Notes: generated by a model from the sequence alone, not told the origin. A stretch of 64,000 nucleotides of DNA from Stutzerimonas stutzeri (GCF_009789555.1 NZ_CP046902.1:2620001-2684000), one strand, 5' to 3'. Counted from the stretch's first letter, positions 28,331-38,194 are shown. Numbers and translations are program-made.

Positions 28331-29304
28331 GGCGCGAGCGTCTCCAGCCAGGCGGCGATTTGATCGAGGGTTTCAGGCGGGATGTCGTCATGCGCGGGCA
28401 TGGCGTTGCCGAACTTGAGCGCTTTGTGTTCGCGCAGCCAGCGGCGCAAGCCTTCGGCATCGTTTTCAATCACACCGGCGCCCAGGCTGGGGCGGGTCGC
28501 CAAATCGGTCAGGTCCGGCGCGCGGTCGCCGTCGCTGATCCCCGCGACCCGATGGCACTGTCCGCAGCGATCATCGAACACCTGCCCGGCTTGGCCCGGC
28601 GCGCGCTGTTCGAACGCAAGGGTTCGACGTGCGGCAATCCACGCATCGAAGTCGGCCACTGACCGAGCCTCGACGTGAAGTTTCATGCGGGTGTGTTGCA
28701 GCCCGCAGAATTCGGAACATTGGCCATGGAATATCCCCGCGTGGCCGGCCTCGATACGGATCACGTTGGTGCGTCCCGGCAGCATGTCCATTTTCCCGCC
28801 GAGCCGGGGAATCCAGAACGAGTGAATGACATCGGCGCTGGTGACCTGCACGTCGATCAGCCGGCCAGCCGGAATGATCAACTGGTTGGCCGTGGTCACA
28901 CCGCTCTCCGGATAGTGCACTTCCCACCACCACTGATGGCCCGTGACCTGCACCTTCAATGGCTGCTCGCCATCCACTGCCAGTGGCAGCATGCTGCGGC
29001 CAGTCGGGATGCCGAATATCAGCAGCACGATAATGCTCAGGCTCGGCAGTACGATGCCACCGCCGATGACCCAGCGGCGATTGAGCCGTATCGCATGTTC
29101 CTCGCTGGTCTGACGGGGCTTGCGCGCCAGCGCATAGACCCAGAGCACGCTGACAGCCACCAACACCAGGGTGGCGAAAGCGAACATGCCCCACCAGACA
29201 TTCGCCACCTGTCTCGCCATCGGGCTGGCCGGGTCGAGGGTTGAAAACGGGCCTGTGCAGGCGCTCAACAAAGGAACTGCCAGCGCCAGCGTGGTCCATT
29301 TCAA
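28327..29304 (-). CDS. coxB: cytochrome c oxidase subunit II with fused cytochrome c (caa3 type)
   Basis: About 325 residues from a TTG start at 29304. A lipoprotein signal with lipobox LSAC (Cys16), two membrane helices (about 35-58 and 80-100), then a CuA domain with His161, Cys196, Glu198, Cys200, His204 and Met207 (GQCSEFCGLQH), and a C-terminal heme c domain with CGQCH (247-251). The added heme makes it caa3-type: it can take electrons from membrane or soluble cytochromes. The TTG start is inferred because no ATG stands before the lipobox; a longer open frame to 29868 would run antisense through the divergent gene. Confidence 0.9.
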   Translation of the reverse strand: MKWTTLALAVPLLSACTGPFSTLDPASPMARQVANVWWGMFAFATLVLVAVSVLWVYALARKPRQTSEEHAIRLNRRWVIGGGIVLPSLSIIVLLIFGIPTGRSMLPLAVDGEQPLKVQVTGHQWWWEVHYPESGVTTANQLIIPAGRLIDVQVTSADVIHSFWIPRLGGKMDMLPGRTNVIRIEAGHAGIFHGQCSEFCGLQHTRMKLHVEARSVADFDAWIAARRTLAFEQRAPGQAGQVFDDRCGQCHRVAGISDGDRAPDLTDLATRPSLGAGVIENDAEGLRRWLREHKALKFGNAMPAHDDIPPETLDQIAAWLETLAP

Positions 29305-29367
29305 GGGGCAGCCGACTCGTTGCAACGGTTGCGCGGCCCGTTCCTGTTTTTGTCGCTGGAGTGCCGG

Positions 29368-29832
29368 ATGGCCAATTACCGAGGTTCCATTCACAGCCGC
29401 GCGGCGATCGCCGGGCATCCTCTGCATCCGATGCTGATCCATTTTCCGGTTGCCGCGCTCACCGGCCTGCTGCCGGTCGATCTTGCCCACCTCTGGACGC
29501 TTGATGACTTCTGGTGGCGTGCGGGGCTCTGGCTGGCGGGTGTGGGGGCGCTGGGTGGCTGGGTCGCGAGCATTTTCGGTCTGATCGACCTGATTTCGGT
29601 GCGCGAGATTCGCCAGAAGATCACCGCCTGGTGCCATGCGATCCTGGCCGTGATGATGCTGTCGCTGGCGTCGCTCAACTGGTTGCTGCGCTACCAGAAC
29701 GACGGAGACGACATGCGCCTTTGGGCCCTGTATCTGTCGGCCATCACGGCCGCGTTGATTTCCCTGGCCGCCTATCTCGGAGGTCGGCTGGTCTACGAGC
29801 ATGCCGTCGGCGTCGATCTGGACAAGGTCTGA
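29368..29832 (+). CDS. DUF2231 family membrane protein
   Basis: A 154-residue protein with about four transmembrane helices. The segment GHPLHPMLIHFPVAAL (about residues 16-31) is the hallmark of DUF2231, whose members often sit near cytochrome or redox genes. Divergent from coxB, with 63 bases between the starts, so both promoters must be compact or overlapping. Function unknown; a link to the oxidase is only by position. Confidence 0.85.
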   Translation: MANYRGSIHSRAAIAGHPLHPMLIHFPVAALTGLLPVDLAHLWTLDDFWWRAGLWLAGVGALGGWVASIFGLIDLISVREIRQKITAWCHAILAVMMLSLASLNWLLRYQNDGDDMRLWALYLSAITAALISLAAYLGGRLVYEHAVGVDLDKV

Positions 29833-29890
29833 GCCGGGCTGTGGATGAGGCGTGAGTCGTTCGGTCATGGGCGCTATTCGGTTAGATCGG

Positions 29891-30316
29891 CTAGAACGGC
29901 TTGGCCAGGACCAGCCAAAGCGTTGCGGTGATGAAGGTCGCGATGGCCACCCCGAGAAAGCGGCAGCGAATGCTCACGCTCTGTTCCGGAGACCGTTCGA
30001 TACGCAGGACCAGCACGCCGCACAGCGCGTGGCACAGGACCATGCCGGCGACTGTACTGAGCTTGACGATCAGCCAACCGGCCATGATGTCGTCGCGCAG
30101 GAACAACGCCGTGCCTGAGATGATTGCGACGAGCGCTGCCGGGGTGCCGACGAGGTTGAACACCATGCGCGTCAGATGAGCATGGTCCCGGTAGAAAAGC
30201 GGATCGGTATGTCGGGTGCCGGCGGCAATGAGCGCGGGCAGATACAGCAATGTGCCGCACCAACACAGCAGGCCCGCGAAGTGCAGCAGTTTGAGCAGGG
30301 GCATCCACGTCTCCAT
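29891..30316 (-). CDS. CopD/HemJ-like four-helix membrane protein
   Basis: A 141-residue inner-membrane protein. Conserved-looking His14 in LLKLLHFAGLLCW and His in DHAHLTRMV suit heme or copper binding; four helices span the length. It resembles the CopD-domain and HemJ-type families. Near an oxidase locus it could act in heme or copper supply, but this is inference. Confidence 0.75.
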   Translation of the reverse strand: METWMPLLKLLHFAGLLCWCGTLLYLPALIAAGTRHTDPLFYRDHAHLTRMVFNLVGTPAALVAIISGTALFLRDDIMAGWLIVKLSTVAGMVLCHALCGVLVLRIERSPEQSVSIRCRFLGVAIATFITATLWLVLAKPF

Positions 30317-30431
30317 CCGGCCCGCGGCAAGTCAGAGGTTGTGACAACCCTCTGCCGAGGCGGTTCGGGTGGAGCGGTCCTGTTCGGGAGCGAAAGGCCG
30401 CCGCGGACCGTCGCAGCGGCCGCGGTACCGT

Positions 30432-31283
30432 TCAGCCGTCGGCGCCGTGGTCCGCCTGCTTGAACAGCTGGCTTCCGCAGCGGCTGCAGAAGGCCGCATG
30501 AGGTTCATGGCTGAGCTTTTCGCAGGTCGGGCAGCGGCGCTGCAAGGTGTCCGTGCGCATGGCGGTCGCCAGTTCGGCGGTGAAGATGCCGGTCGGTACG
30601 GCAATGATCGAATAGCCGGTGATCATCACCAGAGTGGCGACAGCCTTGCCCAGCGGGGTATGCGGGACGATGTCGCCAAAGCCCACGGTCGTGAGTGTCA
30701 CCACGGCCCAATAGATGCTCATCGGGATGCTGGTGAAACCATTCTGAGGCCCCTCGATGACATACATGAGGGTGCCGTAGATCAGCACCATGGTGGTTAC
30801 GCTGAGCAGAAACACGATGATCTTCTGTTTGCTGCCGCGCAGCGCGACCAACAGGAAATTGGCCTGGCTCAGGTAATGCGTCAGTTTCAGCACACGAAAC
30901 ACCCGCAGCATGCGGATGGCGCGAATGACCAGCAGGTATTGGGCGTCTGGCAGAAGCAGCGCGACGAAGGCGGGCAGTACCGACAACAGGTCGATCGCGC
31001 CGTAGAAGCTGAACACGTACTTGCGCGGCTCGGGATGGCAATAGATGCGCACCAGGTATTCGACCGCGAAAATGGCCGTGAACAACCATTCCAGACCGGT
31101 CAGCAGCGCGCCATGCTGATCACGATAGCGGGCGACGCTGTCGAACATCACCACCACCAGACTGGCGAAGATGACGATCAGTAGCCAGGTGTCGAAGCGT
31201 TTCCCCGCGGGCGTGTTGGTGAAGAAAATAATCACGTAGAGCCGTTCGCGCCAGCTCATGGAACGGAGGGCGTCGTTGTCCAT
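30432..31283 (-). CDS. voltage-gated-type potassium channel with C-terminal zinc ribbon
   Basis: A 283-residue inner-membrane ion channel: helices S1-S4 with spaced S4 arginines 121, 124, 127 and 130, then the pore and selectivity filter TVGFGD (199-204) and S6. The cytoplasmic tail has two CxxC pairs, CPTC (251-254) and CSRC (266-269), typical of a zinc ribbon. ATG 31283 has AGGAG upstream; a TTG six bases earlier is the alternative. Selectivity for potassium follows from the filter; gating signal unknown. Confidence 0.9.
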   Translation of the reverse strand: MDNDALRSMSWRERLYVIIFFTNTPAGKRFDTWLLIVIFASLVVVMFDSVARYRDQHGALLTGLEWLFTAIFAVEYLVRIYCHPEPRKYVFSFYGAIDLLSVLPAFVALLLPDAQYLLVIRAIRMLRVFRVLKLTHYLSQANFLLVALRGSKQKIIVFLLSVTTMVLIYGTLMYVIEGPQNGFTSIPMSIYWAVVTLTTVGFGDIVPHTPLGKAVATLVMITGYSIIAVPTGIFTAELATAMRTDTLQRRCPTCEKLSHEPHAAFCSRCGSQLFKQADHGADG

Positions 31284-31463
31284 CTGCAAAAGCTCCTGGT
31301 AGATCGGTGAAAGCGAAACCTGTCCTGGCGTTCGAACCGCGCGGGCAGGATATCGTTACGGGCCGGTTGGAAAAAGCCGGGCGAAACCTTTCGGCTGGCA
31401 CCTTTGCCTCGCGCCGTTTTCCGACATAGTCTTAGCCTTGCGCATCAAGCCTTGGAGAGCGAC

Positions 31464-32459
31464 ATGCCAGAATCCCAGTTGGTCGATCCGTTTGGCCGAC
31501 GCATCACCTACCTCAGGCTGTCGGTCACCGACCGCTGCGACTTTCGCTGCACCTACTGCATGAGCGAAGACATGGTCTTCGCCCCGCGTGCGCAGATCCT
31601 CACGCTGGAAGAACTGTATGCGGTGGCCGATGCGTTCATCGGCCTGGGCGTCAGGCGTATTCGGGTGACCGGGGGCGAGCCGTTGGTGCGCAAAGGGCTA
31701 CCGAGCCTGCTCAGCCGCCTGGGCGCGCGCGAGGAACTGGAAGACCTGGCCATCACCACAAACGGCTCGCAACTGCCTTCCCTCGCTCCCGTGCTGCGTG
31801 ATGCGGGCGTCAAGCGGCTGAACATCAGTCTGGATTCGCTCAAGCGCGAACGCTTCGCCGAACTGACCCGCCGTGACAGGCTCGATCAGGTCATCGAAGG
31901 TATCGATGCCGCGCGCAGCGCCGGGTTCCGCCGGATCAAGCTCAACAGCGTGATCCAGAAGGGCCGCAATGACGATGAAGTGCTCGATCTGGTGAATTTC
32001 GCCGTCGACCGGGGGCTGGACATCAGCTTCATCGAAGAAATGCCGCTGGGCAACATCTCCAGCCATGCGCGTGAAATCACTTTCTGCTCAAGCGAGGAGG
32101 TGCGTGAGCGCATCGAGAGGGGGCATCGGCTGATTCGCAGCAGCCATACAACAGGGGGGCCGTCGCGGTATTGGCAGGTCGCCGGCAGTGAAACCCAGGT
32201 TGGTTTCATTTCCCCTCACAGCAACAATTTCTGTGGAAGCTGCAATCGAGTGCGCGTCACCGCCGAAGGCAAGCTGGTGCTCTGTCTTGGGCATGAAGGC
32301 GCGCTCGACCTCAAAACCCTGATGAGGCGCTATCCCGGTGACAGCGAGCGGCTGCGCCAGGCGCTGGTCGATGCGTTGCAGCTCAAGCCGGAGAAGCATG
32401 AATTCCGCACTGACGAACAAGTCCAGGTCGTACGCTTCATGAGCATGACGGGCGGGTGA
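31464..32459 (+). CDS. moaA: GTP 3',8-cyclase MoaA (molybdenum cofactor synthesis)
   Basis: A 331-residue radical-SAM enzyme that rearranges GTP in the first step of molybdopterin synthesis. The SAM cluster is at CDFRCTYC (25-32), a second C-terminal cluster at FCGSCNRVR with LCLGHEG, and the GTP-contacting double glycine ends the protein (MTGG). ATG 31464 follows GGAGAG; an upstream start at 31404 is unlikely. No other molybdenum-cofactor gene is adjacent. Confidence 0.96.
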   Translation: MPESQLVDPFGRRITYLRLSVTDRCDFRCTYCMSEDMVFAPRAQILTLEELYAVADAFIGLGVRRIRVTGGEPLVRKGLPSLLSRLGAREELEDLAITTNGSQLPSLAPVLRDAGVKRLNISLDSLKRERFAELTRRDRLDQVIEGIDAARSAGFRRIKLNSVIQKGRNDDEVLDLVNFAVDRGLDISFIEEMPLGNISSHAREITFCSSEEVRERIERGHRLIRSSHTTGGPSRYWQVAGSETQVGFISPHSNNFCGSCNRVRVTAEGKLVLCLGHEGALDLKTLMRRYPGDSERLRQALVDALQLKPEKHEFRTDEQVQVVRFMSMTGG

Positions 32460-32741
32460 GGCAAGCCGGAAGTATCCCCGTGAAGGCGTTTTCCCGCGGG
32501 CGCTAAGCACAAAGGCTTCAGTCGGCCGGGCGCCTCGTCAGTTGGCGGCTGGAGCCTTGCGCGTCGATGATGCCTGCCCATGCGCTTCAGCCGGACCGCT
32601 GTGTGCCGCTGCGCATATTTAGGTGAAACCGGCATGATAGACTTTGCCGCTTTGTGCCGGCCCTCACCCGACTCCAGGATTCCTGATGTTCACGGCTACT
32701 CTGCTTGTTCATCCCTACGCTGACGCCATGGAAAGGCACGC

Positions 32742-35700
32742 ATGCGACTGAAAAGTATCAAGCTCGCCGGCTTCAAGTCATTCGTCGATCCCACCACGGT
32801 CAGCTTCCCGAGCAACATGGCTGCGGTCGTGGGGCCTAACGGGTGCGGCAAATCCAATATCATCGACGCCGTACGCTGGGTGATGGGTGAGAGTTCGGCA
32901 AAGAATCTGCGCGGCGAGTCGATGACCGACGTCATCTTCAACGGTTCCAATACGCGCAAACCCGTGGCCCAGGCCAGTATCGAACTGATCTTCGACAATT
33001 CCGATGGCACCCTGACGGGCGAATACGCGGCGTTCGCCGAGATTTCGATCCGCCGCCGGGTAACCCGGGATGCGCAGAACACCTATTTCCTCAACGGGGT
33101 GAAATGCCGGCGCCGCGATATCACCGATATCTTCCTCGGCACCGGCCTCGGCCCGCGCAGCTACTCGATCATCGAACAGGGCATGATCTCCAAGCTGATT
33201 GAGGCCAAGCCCGAGGACTTGCGCAACTTCATCGAAGAGGCGGCTGGCATCTCCAAATACAAGGAGCGCCGTCGCGAAACCGAAAACCGAATTCGCCGCA
33301 CGCATGAAAACCTTGCGCGTCTGACCGACCTGCGCGAAGAGCTTGAACGACAGCTCGAACGGCTGCACCGCCAGGCGCAGTCCGCCGAGAAGTATCAGGA
33401 GTACAAGGCCGAGGAGCGTCAGCTCAAGGCGCAACTGTCGGCGTTGCGTTGGCAGGCGCTGAACGATCAGGTCGGCCAGCGCGAGCACGTGATCGGCGAT
33501 CAGGAGGTCGGTTTCGAAGCACTGGTGGCTGAACAACGCAATGCGGACGCCAGCATCGAGCGGCTGCGCGACGGCCATCATGAGCTGTCCGAGCGGTTCA
33601 ATCTGGTCCAGGGACGCTTCTATTCGGTCGGCGGCGATATCGCTCGGGTCGAACAGAGCATCCAGCACGGCCAGCAGCGGTTGCGCCAGTTGCAGGATGA
33701 CCTGCGTGAGGCGGAACAGGCGCGTCTGGAGACCGAGTCGCACCTGGGCCACGACCGGACGCTGCTCGCGACGCTCGGCGAGGAGCTGGCCATGCTCGAG
33801 CCCGAGCGGGACGTCGCAGGGGCGGCGGCAGAGGAGACGGCCGCGCAGCTCGAAGAAGCCGAAACCGCCATGCAGACCTGGCAGGAACACTGGGAGCGGT
33901 TCAACCAGCAGAGCGCCGAGCCGCGTCGGGCAGCCGAGGTGCAGCAGGCGCGCATACAACAGCTGGAGCAAGGGTTGGAGCGTCTGGTTGAGCGCCAGCG
34001 TCGGCTCGAGGATGACCGCGCGGCACTCGCGGCCGACCCGGAAGATGCCGCAGTGGCCGAGATGAGCGAAATGCTGGCGGTTGGTGAGCTGACGCTCGAA
34101 GAACTGTCCGCTGCGCAGGAACATGCCGATCAGCAACTCGAACAACTGCGTGAACACTTGCAGCACGCCAGTCAGGCCGAGCAGCAGGCGCAGGGCGAGC
34201 TTCAGCGGCTGAATGGCCGTATCGCGTCGCTGGAGGCCTTGCAGCAGGCCGCGATGGACCCAGGCAAGGGCGTCACGCAATGGTTGCACGCGCGAGGGCT
34301 CGACCAGCGGCCGCGTCTCGCCGAAGGGCTTCGCGTTGAGCCCGGCTGGGAACTGGCAGTCGAAACCGTGTTGGGCGCGGACCTGCAAGCGGTGCTGCTG
34401 GACGACTTCGATGAACTCGACTTGAGCCACTTCGAGCAAGGCGAGCTGCGTCTCGCCCGTCGCGCACACCCGAGCGGAGCGGCCACTGGCAGTCTGCTGG
34501 ACAAAGTCGAGTCGACCACCGATCTTTCGTCCTGGCTGGGTCGGGTGCAACCGGTCGACGATCTCGAGCAGGCGCTGGCGCAGCGCGGCTCGCTGGCCGC
34601 TGACGCAAGCCTGATCAGCCGTGATGGGTACTGGGTCGGCCGTCACTTTCTCCGGGTGCGGCGCGCGGGTGACGCCGAATCCGGTTTGCTGGCGCGCGGG
34701 CAAGAGCTGGAGCGGCTGTTGGTCGAACGCGATGAGCGCGAGGCCAGCCTTGAGTCGTTGGGCGAACGGCTCGGCCAGCTTCGCGAGGCGCAACGTGAAC
34801 AGGAAGAGCGGCGCGAACAGCAGCGCCGCCGCCATCAGGAATTGTCTCGTCAGCAGAGTGAGTTGAACGCTCGATTGTCCGCCAGCCAGGCCAAGCTCGA
34901 GCAGTTGAGCTTGCGTCGCCGCCGTCTGGATGAAGAACTCGGCGAACTGTCCGAGCAGCGCGCGCTGGAGACCGAGCAGTTGGGCGAGGCGCGCCTGCAT
35001 CTGCAAGACGCAGTCGACGCCATGGCGCTGGACAGCGAGCAGCGCGAGACGCTGTTGGCGAGCCGCGACGGCATTCGCGAGCAACTCGACCGCATTCGTC
35101 AGGACGCGCGCCAACACAAGGACCACGCACACCAACTGGCCGTGCGAGTCGGCTCGCTGAAAGCCCAGCACGATTCCACCCGCCAAGCGCTCGAGCGCCT
35201 CGAACAGCAGTTCGAGCGTGCCGTGGAACGGCGTGAGCAGCTCAGTCTGAATCTGGAAGAGGGGGAGGCGCCGCTCGAAGAGTTGCGCATGAAGCTCGAG
35301 GAGTTGCTGGAGCGCCGGATGGGCGTCGAGGACGAACTCAAAACGGCGCGCCTGGCGCTCGAAGATGCCGATCGCGACCTGCGCGACGCCGAGAAACGGC
35401 GTACCCAGGCTGAGCAGCAGGCGCAGCTGTTACGCGGTCAGCTCGAACAACAGCGAATGGAGTGGCAGGCGCTCAATGTTCGGCGCAAGGCCTTGCAGGA
35501 CCAACTGCACGAGGATGGGTTCGACCTGCACGGGGTCCTCGCGACCCTGCCTGCGGGGGCTGGCGAAGCGGAGTGGGAGGCTGAGCTGGAACGTCTGGGC
35601 GCGCGCATCCAGCGCCTCGGGCCGATCAACCTCGCGGCAATCGACGAATATCAGCAGCAGTCTGAGCGCAAGCGCTATCTGGATGCCCAGCATGACGACC

Positions 35701-36230
35701 TTGCCGAAGCGCTGGACACCCTTGAGAACGTCATCCGCAAGATCGACAAGGAAACCCGCAATCGTTTCAAGGAAACGTTCGACCAGATCAACGCGGGGCT
35801 GCAGACCCTTTTTCCGAAGGTTTTTGGCGGCGGCAACGCTTATCTGGAACTTACCGGGGAAGATTTACTCGATACCGGGGTGGCGATCATGGCGCGTCCG
35901 CCGGGCAAGAAGAACAGCACCATTCACCTGCTGTCAGGTGGGGAAAAGGCGTTGACCGCTCTGGCGCTGGTGTTTGCGATCTTTCAGCTCAATCCGGCGC
36001 CGTTCTGCATGCTCGACGAAGTGGATGCGCCACTGGACGATGCCAACGTCGGGCGGTATGCACGCCTGGTCAAGGAAATGTCGGAGAAAGTGCAATTCAT
36101 CTACATCACGCACAACAAGATCGCGATGGAAATGGCCGACCAGCTGATGGGAGTGACCATGCACGAGCCGGGTTGCTCGAGGCTGGTGGCGGTCGACGTG
36201 GAGCAAGCGGTTGCGCTCGCGGAGGCTTGA
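32742..36230 (+). CDS. smc: chromosome segregation ATPase SMC
   Basis: A 1162-residue cytoplasmic ATPase that loops DNA and helps partition chromosomes. Walker A GPNGCGKSN is at 31-39; a long coiled coil runs to a hinge around residues 505-660 (VTQWLHARGLD to GYWVGRHFLRV); a second coiled coil leads to the ABC signature LLSGGEKAL and Walker B FCMLDEVDAPLDD near the C-terminus. The ribosome site is GGAAAGG. Next gene is zipA, as in other pseudomonads. Confidence 0.97.
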   Translation: MRLKSIKLAGFKSFVDPTTVSFPSNMAAVVGPNGCGKSNIIDAVRWVMGESSAKNLRGESMTDVIFNGSNTRKPVAQASIELIFDNSDGTLTGEYAAFAEISIRRRVTRDAQNTYFLNGVKCRRRDITDIFLGTGLGPRSYSIIEQGMISKLIEAKPEDLRNFIEEAAGISKYKERRRETENRIRRTHENLARLTDLREELERQLERLHRQAQSAEKYQEYKAEERQLKAQLSALRWQALNDQVGQREHVIGDQEVGFEALVAEQRNADASIERLRDGHHELSERFNLVQGRFYSVGGDIARVEQSIQHGQQRLRQLQDDLREAEQARLETESHLGHDRTLLATLGEELAMLEPERDVAGAAAEETAAQLEEAETAMQTWQEHWERFNQQSAEPRRAAEVQQARIQQLEQGLERLVERQRRLEDDRAALAADPEDAAVAEMSEMLAVGELTLEELSAAQEHADQQLEQLREHLQHASQAEQQAQGELQRLNGRIASLEALQQAAMDPGKGVTQWLHARGLDQRPRLAEGLRVEPGWELAVETVLGADLQAVLLDDFDELDLSHFEQGELRLARRAHPSGAATGSLLDKVESTTDLSSWLGRVQPVDDLEQALAQRGSLAADASLISRDGYWVGRHFLRVRRAGDAESGLLARGQELERLLVERDEREASLESLGERLGQLREAQREQEERREQQRRRHQELSRQQSELNARLSASQAKLEQLSLRRRRLDEELGELSEQRALETEQLGEARLHLQDAVDAMALDSEQRETLLASRDGIREQLDRIRQDARQHKDHAHQLAVRVGSLKAQHDSTRQALERLEQQFERAVERREQLSLNLEEGEAPLEELRMKLEELLERRMGVEDELKTARLALEDADRDLRDAEKRRTQAEQQAQLLRGQLEQQRMEWQALNVRRKALQDQLHEDGFDLHGVLATLPAGAGEAEWEAELERLGARIQRLGPINLAAIDEYQQQSERKRYLDAQHDDLAEALDTLENVIRKIDKETRNRFKETFDQINAGLQTLFPKVFGGGNAYLELTGEDLLDTGVAIMARPPGKKNSTIHLLSGGEKALTALALVFAIFQLNPAPFCMLDEVDAPLDDANVGRYARLVKEMSEKVQFIYITHNKIAMEMADQLMGVTMHEPGCSRLVAVDVEQAVALAEA

Positions 36231-36409
36231 GTCGCGCCAGTTTCCGGGCCGGGACTCCGTAGGGGAGACGATAAAAGAGCCGCGTCGGGCGGTGCACATC
36301 TACCGTTCGTCGTGCTAGTTTAGAGCGCAATTTTTACGATGCGCGGATGAGCCTGTTCAGCGGCTGTGAATCTGCGTCTTTATCATCGATTTCAGGGGTT
36401 CAAGCATTA

Positions 36410-37231
36410 ATGGATATCGGTCTGCGCGAGTGGCTGATCGTCATCGGCATCATTGTTATCGCTGGCATTCTTTTCGATGGCTGGCGGCGGATGCGCGGTA
36501 GCAAGGGCAAGTTGAAGTTCAAGCTGGACCGCAATATCGCGAGCAATCTTCCAGATGACGACGATTCGAACGAGCTGCTCGGTCCGCCGCGGGTCGTGAG
36601 TCGCGGCAATGAGCCCTCGCTGGACGAAACGGATCTGCCCTCGATGAGTGCCCGTGAGACGGGCAAACGCCGTAGCAGCGCGCCGCAGCAGGGCGACCTG
36701 CACTTCTCCAGCGATGAGCCAGAACCCGTTCCGACGCTGCTCGATCCTGTGGTGGGCGACGATGACGGGGCGCCCGAAGCCGATCAGGAGCTGCCGCCGG
36801 TCGAGGAAGTGCTGGTCATCAACGTGATTTCCCGCGACCCGCATGGCTTCCGTGGACCGGCGCTGCTGCAGAACATTCTGGAAAGCGGCCTGCGGTTCGG
36901 CGAGATGGACATTTTTCACCGCCACGAAAGCATGGCGGGCAACGGCGAAGTCTTGTTCTCGATGGCCAACGCGGTCAAACCCGGCACGTTCGACCTGGAT
37001 GATATCGATCACTTCACGACGCCGGCCGTGAGTTTCTTCCTCGGCCTGCCCGGACCGCGCCATCCCAAGCAGGCGTTCGACGTGATGGTCGCTGCCGCCC
37101 GCAAGCTGTCGCAGGAACTCAACGGCGAGCTGAAAGACGACCAGCGCAGCGTGCTGACCGCGCAGACCATCGAGCACTACCGTCAGCGTATCGTCGAGTA
37201 CGAGCGTCGCCAGATGACAATCAAACGCTGA
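36410..37231 (+). CDS. zipA: cell division protein ZipA
   Basis: A 273-residue bitopic protein: N-terminal membrane anchor (residues 9-24), a basic and acidic linker, then a C-terminal FtsZ-binding domain (about 130-260, with VLVINVISRDPHGF and PGTFDLDDIDHF). It tethers FtsZ rings to the membrane. The start is MDIGLREW at 36410; the 21 residues upstream to 36347 are not family-like. A strong terminator follows the stop. Confidence 0.94.
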   Translation: MDIGLREWLIVIGIIVIAGILFDGWRRMRGSKGKLKFKLDRNIASNLPDDDDSNELLGPPRVVSRGNEPSLDETDLPSMSARETGKRRSSAPQQGDLHFSSDEPEPVPTLLDPVVGDDDGAPEADQELPPVEEVLVINVISRDPHGFRGPALLQNILESGLRFGEMDIFHRHESMAGNGEVLFSMANAVKPGTFDLDDIDHFTTPAVSFFLGLPGPRHPKQAFDVMVAAARKLSQELNGELKDDQRSVLTAQTIEHYRQRIVEYERRQMTIKR

Positions 37232-37236
37232 TCACG

Positions 37237-37264
37237 AAACCGCTCCCAGGAGCGGTTTTTTTTT
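37237..37264 (+). terminator. rho-independent terminator of zipA
   Basis: CCGCTC (37240-37245) and GAGCGG (37250-37255) around CCAG, extended by AA/TT, with nine T (37256-37264). It sits six bases after the zipA stop and directly before the repeat array. Confidence 0.9.
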
Positions 37265-37278
37265 GCGAGCAGATTGCC

Positions 37279-38194
37279 CAAAGCTTCGCCCCGAGGTCGG
37301 GCCTCCCACAGAAAGCACCGGCGACGGGCATACCGCAAAACCCAAACCCTCACCCAACCCTGTGGGAGGCGCGCCCCGCGGCGAACGCAGCCACAGGCCT
37401 GCCAGAACCCCAAAGCTTCGCCCCGAGGTCGGGCCTCCCACAGAAAAGCACCGCCGACTGGCGTACCGCAAAACCCAAACCCTCACTCAACCCCGTGGAA
37501 GGCGCGCCCCGCGGCGAATGCAGCCACAGGCCTGCCAGAACCCCAAAGCTTCGCCCCGAGGCCGGGCCTCCCACAAAAAAGCACCGCCGACGGGCAACCG
37601 CAAAACCCAAACCCTCACTCAACCCTGTGGAGGCGCGCCCGCGGCGAATGCAGCCACAGGCCTGCCAGAACCCCAAAGCTTCGCCCCGAGGTCGGGCCTC
37701 CCACAGAAAAGCACCACCGATGGGCATGCCGCAAAACCCAAACCCTCACTCAACCCTGTGGGAGGCGCGCCCCGCGGCGAATGCAGCCACAGGCCTGCCA
37801 GAACCCCAAAGCTTCGCCCCGAGGTCGGGCCTCCCACAGAAAAGCACCACCGATGGGCATGCCGCAAAACCCAAACCCTCACTCAACCCCGTGGGAGGCG
37901 CGCCCCGCGGCGAATGCAGGCCACAGGCCTGCCACCCCTCAAAGCTTCGCCCCGAGGCCGGGCCTCCCACAAAAAAGCACCGCCGACGGGCATACCGCAA
38001 AACCCAAACTCTCACTAAACCCCGTGGGAGGCGCGCCCCCGCGGCGAACGCAGGCCACAGGCCTGCCAGAACCCCAAAGCTTCGCCCCGAGGTCGGGCCT
38101 CCCACAAAAAAGCACCGCCGATGGGCATGCCGCAAAACCCAAACCCTCACTCAACCCCGTGGGAGGCGCGCCCCGCGGCGAACGCAGGCCTGCC
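37279..38194. repeat. seven tandem copies of a ~133-bp REP-pair (REPIN-like) unit
   Basis: The word CCCAAAGCTTCGCC recurs seven times; the G of AAAGCTT is at 37283, 37415, 37548, 37678, 37811, 37944 and 38079, so the period is 130-135 bases. Each unit holds two inverted arms, TTCGCCCCGAGG...GCCTCCCACAG and CTGTGGGAGGCGC...CCGCGGCGAA, about 50 bases apart, then a linker of roughly 30 bases. This is the architecture of Pseudomonas REP pairs. Copies differ by small indels and substitutions. No RAYT gene lies in the window. Open frames across the array are by-products. Confidence 0.9.

Noticed and set aside
25931..28363. 810-codon plus-strand frame opposite the oxidase I/III gene
   Set aside because: Composition-driven antisense frame, rich in His, Gln and Arg, with no recognisable domain.
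32778..35186. 802-codon minus-strand frame inside smc
   Set aside because: Antisense of a coiled-coil gene; the repetitive Leu/Gln content is a by-product.
37279..38194. Possible CRISPR array
   Set aside because: Units are about 133 bases and almost fully repeated, with no short identical repeats separated by unique spacers and no cas genes.
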